A stretch of 64,000 bases of DNA from JACPPO01 sp965262505 (GTDB lineage: Bacteria > Acidobacteriota > Vicinamibacteria > Vicinamibacterales > UBA2999). Positions 51,851 to 59,815 of the stretch are shown here, piece by piece. The stretch is taken from assembly GCA_965262505.1 (NCBI GenBank), contig CBDHFM010000030.1, positions 3,348,001 to 3,412,000 on the forward strand, written 5' to 3'. Position 1 is the first letter of the stretch. Each line of letters opens with the position of its first letter. The notes beneath the pieces are model-generated. The model worked only from the letters and a program-made list of their open reading frames with translations, was not told the DNA's origin and did no database searches. The position numbers and the translations under genes are program-made.

Positions 51851-52027
51851 ACTGGTGGGGGCGGCGGGAGTCGGTCCGTCCAGAAGTCCAGATTTCCTAA
51901 TACTTTAGGAAAACCAAAACGCCAGATACGCGAGAAACGCTCAAAAGCCGAGGTCCAGGTACAAAACAGGTACAGTGACTCCGTCGCCGTCAGCACACTC
52001 TGAGCGGCCGGGGACATGAGTGACAGA

Positions 52028-53299
52028 TCAGTCCGGGGACATGGGTAACACTTGGTGGGTGTTACCACGCCGTGTGAGAGCGGAGGAGCGCGCGTTCTTG
52101 GCGGGCTCCGTGGTCGTCCCGGCCGGTCCTCTCCTGACGGTGCGGCCTTTGTGATCTTCAATGCGGAGGATGCGTTCGTTCATCCGTCCGAGCTTCACTG
52201 GCCCGAAGTATACGTCCCAGAGCCCATCGTCGACTTCTTCCAGTCCGACGTACTCGCCCGCCAGCGTGTGCGTCACGCAGACCCAGCGCTTCTTCCACCG
52301 GATGCCGCTGTTGCGACTGACGAGGCGGACTTCGAAGTGGCCGGGGTATTCCACGGGCGCGAGCGTGCGCGGCAGCGTCCGCGGTGACGGCTGGTAGACG
52401 GAGCCAGGCGTTTCTTGGTCCAATGCTTCGTGCGGGCGTTCGTCGTTGTACTCGTGACGAAACCGATTGAACCGGATCTGTTGGGCGCGCAGATTGGCGC
52501 TCGGGGGACGCGTGGCCTCGGCTTTCAGCGTCCGATGCATCCGCTCATGGCGCCCGTTCTGCTGCGGGGACGCGGGGGCGATCAGTTCCGGGAGGATCCC
52601 GAGCCGAATCCACCAGACGGACAACGTGGACAGGCGCCCGAGCGCGGTAGTGGCGAAGGGCACGCCATTGTCGGTCCGGATGATCCCCGGCAAGCCGTAC
52701 TCTTGGAAGAGGCGGAGGAAGAGCGGGCGAGCCGTAACGATCGCGGTCGAGAGCAGGCCGTGACAGGTCAGCAAGTACCGACTGAAGCCATCGACGATCG
52801 TCAACGGATAGCAATACACCCCGTCGCGGGTTTTGAACTGCCCTTTGAAGTCCGCGGTCCAGGTCCCGTTGGGGGCCGTCATCGGGATCAGCGGCCGACC
52901 CGGGTGTGCGGGCACCGGCCGCCGCCGCGACCCCGTGATGAGACCGGCGCGATCCAGTAGATCACAGACCGTACTCCGGGCCGGGAGTGTCCACGTCGGG
53001 TGCCGCGTGGCCACGATCTTCAGGAGTTTCTTGGCGCCCCAGGTCGGATGGTGGCGGCGCACGTCCAGCAGGGCCGCGATGATCGGCGGGGGCGTCCGGT
53101 GCGGACAATGCGCCGGCCGCCGTGACCGATCGACCAGCCCGGCTGGTCCCCCGACCTCATAGCGCTCGATCCATTTATAGGCGGTCTTCCGACTGATGCC
53201 GTAGCGTCGCGCCAGCTCCGCGACGTCGAACACATCGCGCTGGTAGTCGGCGATGAACTGCACGCGTTGGTCCATGAGTAACGTCTCCTGCCACGGCAT
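52028..53299 (-). CDS. IS481-family transposase
   Basis: A 423-residue DDE transposase. N-terminal HTH ('ELARRYGISRKTAYKWIERY'), then rve core: Asp in 'WTADFKGQF', Asp in 'IIRTDNGVPF', Glu in 'QQNGRHERMHRTLKAE'. The C-terminal part ('GSVYQPSPRTL', 'VRLVSRNSGIRWKKRWV') is the usual IS481 tail. The stop lies four bases outside the recognised repeat. Start ATG 53299 (MPWQETLLM) is the family's usual start. Appears intact. Confidence 0.9.
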   Translation of the reverse strand: MPWQETLLMDQRVQFIADYQRDVFDVAELARRYGISRKTAYKWIERYEVGGPAGLVDRSRRPAHCPHRTPPPIIAALLDVRRHHPTWGAKKLLKIVATRHPTWTLPARSTVCDLLDRAGLITGSRRRPVPAHPGRPLIPMTAPNGTWTADFKGQFKTRDGVYCYPLTIVDGFSRYLLTCHGLLSTAIVTARPLFLRLFQEYGLPGIIRTDNGVPFATTALGRLSTLSVWWIRLGILPELIAPASPQQNGRHERMHRTLKAEATRPPSANLRAQQIRFNRFRHEYNDERPHEALDQETPGSVYQPSPRTLPRTLAPVEYPGHFEVRLVSRNSGIRWKKRWVCVTHTLAGEYVGLEEVDDGLWDVYFGPVKLGRMNERILRIEDHKGRTVRRGPAGTTTEPAKNARSSALTRRGNTHQVLPMSPD

Positions 53300-53348
53300 C
53301 GAGCACCTCGGCTCGAGTGTGGCTGAATGTGTTACCCATGTCCCCGGA
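52032..53348. mobile_element. IS481-family element, complete
   Basis: About 1.32 kb between TCCGGGGACATGGGTAACA at 52032-52050 and its inverse at 53330-53348. It contains one intact transposase gene on the complement. It sits between the outer repeat and the middle repeat of the nest. Confidence 0.85.
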
Positions 53349-53351
53349 CTC

Positions 53352-53555
53352 TTCTGTTACCCTTCTCCCCGGACCGCACCCTCGCCGCGCACCAACCGAC
53401 GGGTTCAACCGAGCGTCAGCAAGGTCTCGACGGCGGCCTTCAGCCGCGGCAGTTCCTGTTCGACCGTTGTCCACACCAGCCCGAGATCCACGCCGAAGTA
53501 GTCGTGCGTCAGACGATCGCGCATGGGTGCGGTCCGGGGAGAAAGGTAGCAGAAT
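53352..53555. repeat. Middle shell: 30-base imperfect inverted repeat round a HepT relic
   Basis: 53352-53381 (TTCTGTTACCCTTCTCCCCG onward) and 53526-53555 are inverse copies with two differences. They look like ends of yet another IS481-type element but only 144 bases lie between them, containing the hepT fragment and no transposase. Confidence 0.75.
53405..53524 (-). pseudogene. HepT-like (HEPN/DUF86) toxin, C-terminal remnant
   Basis: Thirty-nine residues, 'MRDRLTHDYFGVDLGLVWTT' then 'VEQELPRLKAAVETLLTLG', match the end of HepT ribonuclease toxins, including the R-x4-H-x-Y catalytic motif (RDRLTHDY written from the second residue). The N-terminal helices and the partner MNT nucleotidyltransferase gene are missing; the middle repeat shell cuts the gene. 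Non-functional, but a marker that a MNT/HepT module once existed here. Confidence 0.75.
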
Positions 53556-53557
53556 CG

Positions 53558-54034
53558 TCCAGGGACATGGGTAACACATTCAGCCACACTCGAGCTGGGG
53601 TGCTCGATGCCGTGGCAGGAGACGTTACTCATGGATCAACGCGTGCAATGCAACGCGGAGTACCAGCGCGCCGTGTTCGACATCGCGGAGCTGGCGCGAC
53701 GCTACGGCATCAGTCGGAAGACCGCCTATAAGTGGATCGAGCGCTATGAGATCGGGGGACCGGCCGAGCTGGTCGATCGGTCACGGCGGCCGGCGCATTG
53801 TCCGCACCGGACGCCCCCGGCGATCATCGCGGCCCTGCTGGAGGTGCGGCGACACCATCCGACCTGGGGCGCCAAGAAGCTGCTGAAGGTGGTGGCGACC
53901 CGACAGCCCACCTGGACGCTTCCAGCCCGGAGCACGGTCTGCGACCTATTGGATCGCGCGGGACTCATCACAGCGCCCAGACGGCCACCGAACCGGCGTG
54001 GTAACACCCACCATGTGTTACCCATGTCCCTGGA
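53558..54034. mobile_element. Internally deleted IS481 derivative
   Basis: Both ends are kept: TCCAGGGACATGGGTAACAC at 53558-53577 and its inverse at 54015-54034, but only 477 bp lie between. It is non-autonomous and could be mobilised by the intact neighbour, whose ends differ by a few bases. Confidence 0.85.
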
Positions 54035-54038
54035 CTGA
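53607..54038 (+). pseudogene. Internally deleted IS481 transposase
   Basis: The first 125 residues match the intact transposase (about 90 percent by eye; 'MDQRVQCNAEYQRAVFDIAE'), then a deletion joins 'LDRAGLITAPRRPPN' to the last residues 'RRGNTHHVLPMSLD'. The rve catalytic core is lost; the HTH is kept, so it might bind the ends and interfere with transposition. Confidence 0.8.
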
Positions 54039-54153
54039 TCTGTCACTCATGTCCCCGGCCGCTCAACCTCACACCCAGAGCCGTGCGTAGGGTTGTATCT
54101 TCGACCACCATTCGAGCGGTGTCACAACGGCCAGCACCGACACCAGCTCGACA

Positions 54154-54480
54154 TCAGGCACGCGGGTCATCCGCGGCAATGCCGGACAGCACGACCGGCG
54201 CACGGTCGGGGAACTCCGCGACCAGCGACAAGTTCCCCCCCATCGCCTCGACCGTCTTCCTCAGCGTGGACAGCAGAAGGTCGCTGCGCTTCTCAAGCCG
54301 CGAAACGCTGTCCTGGGTGATCCCCAGCTGCTTCGCCATGCGTACCTGCGTGAGCTTCCGGGCCTTGCGAAGCTCGCGCAGGGTCATTTCCTCGGCAATC
54401 AGCTCCGCCGTCCGGGTCTCGACCTTCTTGCGCTGAGCGGCGGTCAGTTTCCTGATTTTGTCGTCTACGTTCACAGTCAT
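54154..54480 (-). CDS. HigA-like antitoxin (XRE family)
   Basis: A 108-residue protein with a basic helical N-terminus ('DDKIRKLTAAQRKKVETRTA') and an XRE helix-turn-helix 'LRELRKARKLTQVRMAKQLG', 'ITQDSVSRLEKRSDLLLSTL', ending in 'AMGGNLSLVAEFPD'. This is the antitoxin type that pairs with Gp49/HigB toxins. ATG 54480 overlaps the toxin's stop (ATGA). The toxin-first order is typical of higBA. It should neutralise the toxin and repress the shared promoter. Confidence 0.85.
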   Translation of the reverse strand: MTVNVDDKIRKLTAAQRKKVETRTAELIAEEMTLRELRKARKLTQVRMAKQLGITQDSVSRLEKRSDLLLSTLRKTVEAMGGNLSLVAEFPDRAPVVLSGIAADDPRA

Positions 54481-54845
54481 GATGACGTCCTTTCCTTCTG
54501 CAAACGGGCCAGATGCGCATCGAAACGCGCATCGGCTTTGCGGATCAGCCCACGGTAGAAGCGCTGTTCGCTGCCCCCCGATTTCTCCCCCGCAACAAGC
54601 AAGATAGCCTTGCGCCTCGTGTCGAAAGCGAAGGCCACTCTCCATTCGCCATCCGCCGCACTGAACCGGAGCTCCTTCATATTCGCGTGGCGTGAGTTGT
54701 TCAGCGTGTCAACCCGAGGCCGCCCCAATTGCGGTCCGAATTGCTGCAGAAGGTGTGACAACGCCAGAATCTCCGCCCGCACGTCCTCATGGAGCGCGTC
54801 GAACTCCAGCTCAAACTCGTCGCCAATCTCAACAACCCAGCTCAC
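54477..54845 (-). CDS. HigB-like toxin (phage Gp49 / RelE superfamily)
   Basis: A 122-residue protein: 'EFELEFDALHEDVRAEILAL', 'LGRPRVDTLNNSRHANMKEL', 'RFSAADGEWRVAFAFDTRRK', 'ILLVAGEKSGGSEQRFYRGL', the complete run of the Gp49-like RelE-superfamily toxin, a ribosome-dependent mRNA interferase. It starts with GTG just below a -10-like box, so its message may be leaderless. It is probably an addiction module of the island and sits between IS481 and IS256 remnants. Confidence 0.85.
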   Translation of the reverse strand: MSWVVEIGDEFELEFDALHEDVRAEILALSHLLQQFGPQLGRPRVDTLNNSRHANMKELRFSAADGEWRVAFAFDTRRKAILLVAGEKSGGSEQRFYRGLIRKADARFDAHLARLQKERTSS

Positions 54846-54849
54846 CCCT

Positions 54850-54880
54850 ATAATATGGTATTAAGAACATATGCTGTCAA
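54850..54880 (-). promoter_or_regulatory. Promoter and operator-like palindrome for higBA
   Basis: On the complement a perfect -35 TTGACA (54875-54880) is followed by CATATT (54853-54858, 16-base spacing) or TATTAT (54850-54855, 19-base). ATATG...CATAT forms a palindrome across the spacer, a likely antitoxin operator. The GTG start is only a few bases downstream. Confidence 0.55.
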
Positions 54881-54903
54881 TAACCTATTGTCCAGCGCTT
54901 GGG

Positions 54904-56342
54904 GGGGATGTCCCGGCCGCTGTTGAAACTCGGCGGCGACTCGGGTGACATTCTAAGCGACGTGCTGCGCCTCCCTGGAGTCTCCGAGGCCGAGACGGTG
55001 ATCTCGGGCGCGGAGGGCCGCGACGAGCTGCGGCATATCCGCATGTCCCTTCAGGCGCCGGAACCCTTTGGCTGCTTCGAGCACACCCGCGGCGACCCAG
55101 CGCAGCATCATCTGGCCGCCCCGCCAGCGCTTGACGTTGCGTTTGACGTGGCGGGTCCGGCTGATGAGGCTCTCGGCGGCGTTGGTGGTGGCCAGCGAGC
55201 GCTGGAGACGGGGAGCGAGGCCGAGCGTGAGCACGGTCACGGTCTCTTCGAGCCCTTCCCGCACACTGGCCGCCGCGCACGGATGTTCCCGGTCGAGGCG
55301 GCGGGCGAGGTTCCGTAGCAACCGCATCGCGGTCTTCACGTCCTCGTGCTGATAGGCCCGCCGCAGGATGGCCTGCACCCAGGGCCGCTGGCGCGCCGGT
55401 AAATGGTCGAGGATGTTGCGGGTCTTGTGGACTTGGCAGCGCTGCACCACGGCGGCGCGGCCGAACACCGCAGTCACCGCCGCCCGCAGCGCCTTCGACC
55501 CATCGAGCATCACCAGCACACTCCGATCGGTGCGCAGGCCACGGCTCTGGAGGTTGGCCAGCAGGCTCTGACAGACGGTCGCGTTCTCCGTCGAGCCTTC
55601 CCAGAGCCCGAGGGCGTGCTTCGTGCCGTCGGCGCCGACCCCCAAGGCGACGACCAGACAGTGCTCGCCGATGTGGACACCGTCGAGGACGAGGCCGACC
55701 AGATCCAGGTTCTCGAGGGGCGTCGCCTGCCACGCGGCCAGTTGCGCGGCGGTCTTGGCGACAAACCGGCGGCTGACGGCGCTCTTACTCACGCTACGGC
55801 TGGGGACGTCGGCCGGGAGCGGCTCCAGACTCCGAGCATAGCCCCGGGTGCTGACACCGACCAACAGCTGCTCGACAGTGCGGCGCCGCAGGGGATCGGT
55901 CTGGGCCATCGTCTGGAAAGTCGGCAGCGGTACTTCCTGGCGGGCCGCGCGGACCCGGGGACGCCGGATTGCCACCTTGCGCCCGCCGAGGACGACCTCA
56001 CTGGCCACCGTCCCGGCCCGGGCCGCCGTACGGTCGGCCTGGTGCGCGTACCGCGGGCCACAGATCGCGGTCCGATCGTCTTCGAGCATGGCGTCCAAGA
56101 CCTGTAACCCTGACCGCACCGCGAGCTCGAACAGCTCCGCCTCGGTATCGATCAGCAGCTCGACGAGGGGCAGGCGACGCGGGGGCGGAGATTCAACACC
56201 AGCGGCGGGACGGACTGTGCGAGACTTCTTCATGGCGGCTCCTTTGCTGTGAGGCGTGTCGCCTCGGGTTGCCCACCACTCGTGTATCACGAGCAGTGAG
56301 GAGCCGCCGCGTCAATTTTCAACAGTCAGTGGGACATCCCCG
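54904..56342. mobile_element. IS256-family element
   Basis: About 1.44 kb between GGGGATGTCCC...CTGTTGAAA near 54904-54928 and its inverse near 56317-56342. One intact transposase gene inside, on the complement. Confidence 0.8.
54953..56233 (-). CDS. IS256-family transposase (mutator type)
   Basis: A 426-residue transposase. DDE residues: Asp in 'LVLDGVHIGEHC', Asp in 'LVMLDGSKALRAAV', Glu in 'TNAAESLISRTR', with the helical insertion between. The C(x)H region 'VVQRCQVHKTRNILDHLP' is typical. ATG 56233 gives the normal start; the longer frame reads through the IS end. It seems intact and could be active. Confidence 0.88.
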   Translation of the reverse strand: MKKSRTVRPAAGVESPPPRRLPLVELLIDTEAELFELAVRSGLQVLDAMLEDDRTAICGPRYAHQADRTAARAGTVASEVVLGGRKVAIRRPRVRAARQEVPLPTFQTMAQTDPLRRRTVEQLLVGVSTRGYARSLEPLPADVPSRSVSKSAVSRRFVAKTAAQLAAWQATPLENLDLVGLVLDGVHIGEHCLVVALGVGADGTKHALGLWEGSTENATVCQSLLANLQSRGLRTDRSVLVMLDGSKALRAAVTAVFGRAAVVQRCQVHKTRNILDHLPARQRPWVQAILRRAYQHEDVKTAMRLLRNLARRLDREHPCAAASVREGLEETVTVLTLGLAPRLQRSLATTNAAESLISRTRHVKRNVKRWRGGQMMLRWVAAGVLEAAKGFRRLKGHADMPQLVAALRARDHRLGLGDSREAQHVA

Positions 56343-56446
56343 GAAGCTGTTCCCACATTGGTAACGGTTAACTTTGTAGAACCGAAAGAGCAGTGATAAG
56401 CAGTGAAATAACAGCGCGCCGGATGAGTAAATCCGCCAATGCCGAC

Positions 56447-57557
56447 TAGTGGACTGTACTAATCATTTATAGAGTAGTAGTATGTCCCGTTCCGACTTCG
56501 ACGCAATTGACGTTGTCTCACGAATCACGGATCGCGCTTGAGGCACTGGCCCGTTCGTATCGTGGGCGTGCCGACGAAGCGCGACGCGCACGAATCATCC
56601 TGTTGCTGGCTGACGGCTACTCGTACTCGACCATCAGCGAGCGGGTCGACTGCACCGCGCAGACGATCGCCACGTGGAAAGCGCGGTATCTCGCCGACGG
56701 TGTGGCCGGCTTGCGTGGTCGCCATCGCGGCTCGAAAGCGCGCGTGCTGACGCCACAGCTGGAGGCGCGGATCTTGAACTGGACACGGAAGCCGCCGGCC
56801 GACGGCACGACCCATTGGTCCACGCGGCGCCTGGCCAACAAGCTCGACGTCCCGCACACGATTGTCGCGCGTGCGTGGAAGCGGGCCGGCCTGCAGCCCC
56901 ACCGCTTGGAACGCTATCTCCGATCGACGGATCCGAACTTCGAGGAGAAGGCGGCCGAAATCATCGGGCTGTACCTGGATCCGCCGCAGCATGCGGCTGT
57001 GTTCTGTGTCGATGAAAAGACCGCGATTCAAGCTCTCGATCGACGCGACCCCATTCTGCCGCTCTCCCCGGGCCGCGCGGAGCGACACGGGTTCGAGTAC
57101 GTCCGCCATGGCACGCTCTCGCTGTATGCGGCCTTGGAAACCCAGACCGGGGCCATCCTGGGTAAAACGGCGGAGCGGCACACCAGCGACGAATTCGTGA
57201 GCTTCTTGGACCAGATCGTGGCCTCGCAGCGGCGTCATCGCGAGATTCACATCATCGCCGACAACCTCTCGGCTCATAAGACGGCGAAGGTCATGGCCTT
57301 CCTCGAGGCGCACCCGAACGTGGCGCTCCACTACACCCCCACCTACGCGTCGTGGCTCAATCAAGTGGAGCTCTGGTTCGCCAAGGTGAAGCGGGACCTT
57401 CTGGGCCGCGGCATCTTCACCTCCGTGACCGATCTCGCACGGAAGCTGCGTCGGTTCATCACCAAGTACAACGAACGCGCGAAACCCGTTCGCTGGGCGT
57501 ATGCGGATCCAAGTCGGCGCATTGCATAACTCTAGAAATGATCGATACAGTCCACTA
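56447..57557. mobile_element. IS630-family element, second type
   Basis: Flanked by TA (56447-56448 and 57556-57557) with about 28-bp imperfect inverted ends (GTGGACTGTA and inverse). Unlike the IS630 pair to the left it has a single uninterrupted transposase frame. Confidence 0.85.
56507..57529 (+). CDS. IS630-family transposase
   Basis: A 340-residue transposase with two HTH blocks ('RARIILLLADGYSYSTISER', 'VDCTAQTIATWKARYLADGV') and DDE residues: Asp in 'VFCVDEKTAIQA', Asp in 'IIADNLSAHKTAKV', Glu in 'WLNQVELWFAKVKR'. No frame change is needed. It appears complete. Confidence 0.9.
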   Translation: MTLSHESRIALEALARSYRGRADEARRARIILLLADGYSYSTISERVDCTAQTIATWKARYLADGVAGLRGRHRGSKARVLTPQLEARILNWTRKPPADGTTHWSTRRLANKLDVPHTIVARAWKRAGLQPHRLERYLRSTDPNFEEKAAEIIGLYLDPPQHAAVFCVDEKTAIQALDRRDPILPLSPGRAERHGFEYVRHGTLSLYAALETQTGAILGKTAERHTSDEFVSFLDQIVASQRRHREIHIIADNLSAHKTAKVMAFLEAHPNVALHYTPTYASWLNQVELWFAKVKRDLLGRGIFTSVTDLARKLRRFITKYNERAKPVRWAYADPSRRIA

Positions 57558-57658
57558 GTAAACGCTAATAGGCTTCACCTACCAGGACTCCGTCGGGGCG
57601 GGCCAGCGTCTGCTGCAACGCTTTCGTTAGCCCTTAGAAACCTTGAATGTCCCCTTTT

Positions 57659-58324
57659 TCACTCCCCCTCTTCCGCCCCCTCTGCAACGGGATCGCGCTG
57701 TCCATCACGAGCAGCGGCAGCCCAGACAGGGTACTCGATGCCTGCCAGTCTGTTGATGATCAGTGCCTGAAGGACCAGTATCGCAACTGCCGCTTCGACA
57801 ATCAACAAGTGGTAGGGCCGAGTGATGATCCCCAACGCGATGATGAGTGTGGTGGCGCCCGCCGGTGGATGCCAGATGTCCAGCAAGACCATGAGGGTGC
57901 CTGTCGCGGCCAGGGAAAGTGCCGCACACAACACGCGCTCCGCAAGAACGCCTTCCACTATTGTCGGCAAATCGTGAGTCAAGCCCATCAGCCAAAGCGA
58001 AGCATAGCCACAGAGGATCCCAACAGCGTGGCCGCATAACGTGTTTCGGGGACATGCGGCCGGCTGCATCGGATTCCGGAACAGTAAGAACGCCGTCGGC
58101 CCCAGCGACGGAAAAATCAACGGGGTTCCCGAAGTCATGGCGAAGGAGGCCAATAAACCAATTGTCAGAAAGCCATTGACGAACAGGAACGCCGCCCAAA
58201 CGAGACGGGCAGGGTAATGGCCAAGAAGGTAGGGCAAGCGTAGCCGACCGACTCGGGAACGCCGCCCTTCATGGCTCGACACGGTTGGCGTCGGTTTGTC
58301 GCCGATCGGCTCCTTGGATCCCAT
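57659..58324 (-). CDS. HPP family integral membrane protein
   Basis: A 221-residue protein with four to five spans ('LLASFAMTSGTPLIFPSLGP', 'LVLQALIINRLAGIEYPVWA') and the name-giving motif HPP in 'MVLLDIWHPPAGATTLI'. HPP proteins of cyanobacteria and chloroplasts have been linked to nitrite transport; bacterial members are mostly uncharacterised. ATG 58324 coincides with the first base of the IS1182 end, so the promoter was replaced when the IS inserted. Base composition is less GC-rich than the T4SS region, like the molybdoenzyme gene beyond the IS, hinting at a shared origin. Confidence 0.8.
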   Translation of the reverse strand: MGSKEPIGDKPTPTVSSHEGRRSRVGRLRLPYLLGHYPARLVWAAFLFVNGFLTIGLLASFAMTSGTPLIFPSLGPTAFLLFRNPMQPAACPRNTLCGHAVGILCGYASLWLMGLTHDLPTIVEGVLAERVLCAALSLAATGTLMVLLDIWHPPAGATTLIIALGIITRPYHLLIVEAAVAILVLQALIINRLAGIEYPVWAAAARDGQRDPVAEGAEEGE

Positions 58325-59796
58325 AGCAGCCCGTGGTTAAAGGTCGCCTTCTGACGCGCCAACAGGTAGCAGCTCGAAACGATGATTCGGCGTAAAAACG
58401 GACGCCTGATCGTCGGATGGCGTGTGGTGGTCGCGCCAGCGGCGCTCCACGCGCGTCCACAGCGCGATGACGAGCGCCACAATCGTCGCCAGGTGGCCCT
58501 GCAGGCTCCGCGGCGTGCCGACGCCGACGAGCGACCGCATCAAGAGGCCCAGATTGAAGCCGCCGATATGGACGAGTAAACGTTTCAGGATGTTGGTGTG
58601 CCCTCGCAGATGCGTGCGCCGCATCCCACCGGTTTCAGAGAGATGCGCATTCGGTCGTTCGAGATACTCACTCCGTCGACGCGACAAGGCCAACCCACGC
58701 ACGCCCCGGATGCGTCGACGATTCGCGTACACCGCGTCGCGCGCCGCCGCCTGGTGCGTCCAGTTGCGCCGGCCGCGATCGGGCTCCGCGATATAGGTCC
58801 GCAGGTCGAGTGTCGCGAGATCCACCAGCGTCTGATTACTGTGGTATCCCTTGTCGGCCACGACTTCGTCGATGATCGCCGTGTGCCCGTCGGTCGCCAC
58901 CGCCACGGCTTCGAGCTCTTCGGCCGTCGTGGTGACCGTCTCCGCGATCGTCGTCGTATCGCCCTGATCGGCGCCCTGCACCGTCACGCCCACGATCGCC
59001 CCAGTCTCCAGGTCGACGGCGTGCTCAGCCTTGTGGGCCAGATGCGTACGCCCGTCCTTCATTTTCGTGATCCGCGCATCAGGGTCGTGTGGATGCCGCC
59101 AGTCGGCATTGCAGCCCTTCTTCGGGCGCTTGCGATCAAGGCGCGCTAAGTCCGCCCGTGTCGGCGTCTCGATGCCCGAGGCCTGTGCGAGCCGCGTCAA
59201 GAACTCCTGATACGTCTCGCCGGAGTCGCGGCGCACGATGCTCCGCAAGGCGGCATTGGCTTCGAGGGTCGTGGCATCGATCCCGATCGTCTTGCCCTTC
59301 ACGCGATCGGCCGTCGCCAGCACCTGCAGGATCCACGTGAAGACCGCCCGGTGCGTCTCGAGGTCGATCAGCCGCCGCGTCCGGGAGATCGTCGAGTGCT
59401 CGGGTGTCGCCTCATCGAGGCCCAACCCGAGAAAGCCGCGCAGCGCCAGCGAGTCGGCAGTCCGCCAGGCGATCCCACGCTCCGAATCGATGCCCTCGAA
59501 GTACCCGATCAAGAGCAGCCGGAAATAGGTCCCCGGCAGCAGACTGGGACGGCCGACCGTCGCGGCGTAGAACGGGGCGCACTGCGCCTCGACGCACGCG
59601 TCGAACGCGTGCGTGTCCAGGACCTGATTTAGCCGCTGATAGAACGGATGCCCGCCCGTAACCGGCAACGCGTTCGTCGCGATCCACAATCCGGGTGTCC
59701 GTGCCCGGTCCTTACGTCGACTCATGGCCATGCGGGAGTGTAGTACGCGGGATCAGTCGTGTCGATCCCTTTCGGCCCTTTAACCACAGGCTGCTA
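58324..59796. mobile_element. IS1182-like element
   Basis: About 1.47 kb bounded by TAGCAGCCCGTGGTTAAAGG at 58324-58343 and an inverse with one change at 59777-59796. It separates the HPP gene from the cytochrome/molybdoenzyme gene. Confidence 0.8.
58337..59731 (-). CDS. IS1182-like transposase (IS4/IS5-type DDE)
   Basis: A 464-residue transposase. N-terminal DUF772-like part ('GTYFRLLLIGYFEGIDSERG', 'LRGFLGLGLDEATPEHSTIS'), then DDE: Asp in 'GKTIGIDATTLEANA', Asp in 'EVVADKGYHSNQTL', and Glu in 'EYLERPNAHLSETGGMRR'. The HSTIS/R block and YxxN pattern place it in the IS1182 group rather than IS5. It appears intact. Confidence 0.85.
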   Translation of the reverse strand: MAMSRRKDRARTPGLWIATNALPVTGGHPFYQRLNQVLDTHAFDACVEAQCAPFYAATVGRPSLLPGTYFRLLLIGYFEGIDSERGIAWRTADSLALRGFLGLGLDEATPEHSTISRTRRLIDLETHRAVFTWILQVLATADRVKGKTIGIDATTLEANAALRSIVRRDSGETYQEFLTRLAQASGIETPTRADLARLDRKRPKKGCNADWRHPHDPDARITKMKDGRTHLAHKAEHAVDLETGAIVGVTVQGADQGDTTTIAETVTTTAEELEAVAVATDGHTAIIDEVVADKGYHSNQTLVDLATLDLRTYIAEPDRGRRNWTHQAAARDAVYANRRRIRGVRGLALSRRRSEYLERPNAHLSETGGMRRTHLRGHTNILKRLLVHIGGFNLGLLMRSLVGVGTPRSLQGHLATIVALVIALWTRVERRWRDHHTPSDDQASVFTPNHRFELLPVGASEGDL

Positions 59797-59815
59797 GGGT
59801 CCTCAGTCATTCCTG

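Larger units (their letters stand above)
52001..54065. repeat. Outermost shell: perfect 34-bp inverted repeat round the IS481 nest
   Basis: 52001-52034 (TGAGCGGCCGGGGACATGAG onward) is the exact reverse complement of 54032-54065. Both resemble IS481 ends (GGGGACATGAGTGACA). Together with the two inner pairs listed below they form concentric shells round a HepT relic. Confidence 0.85.
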
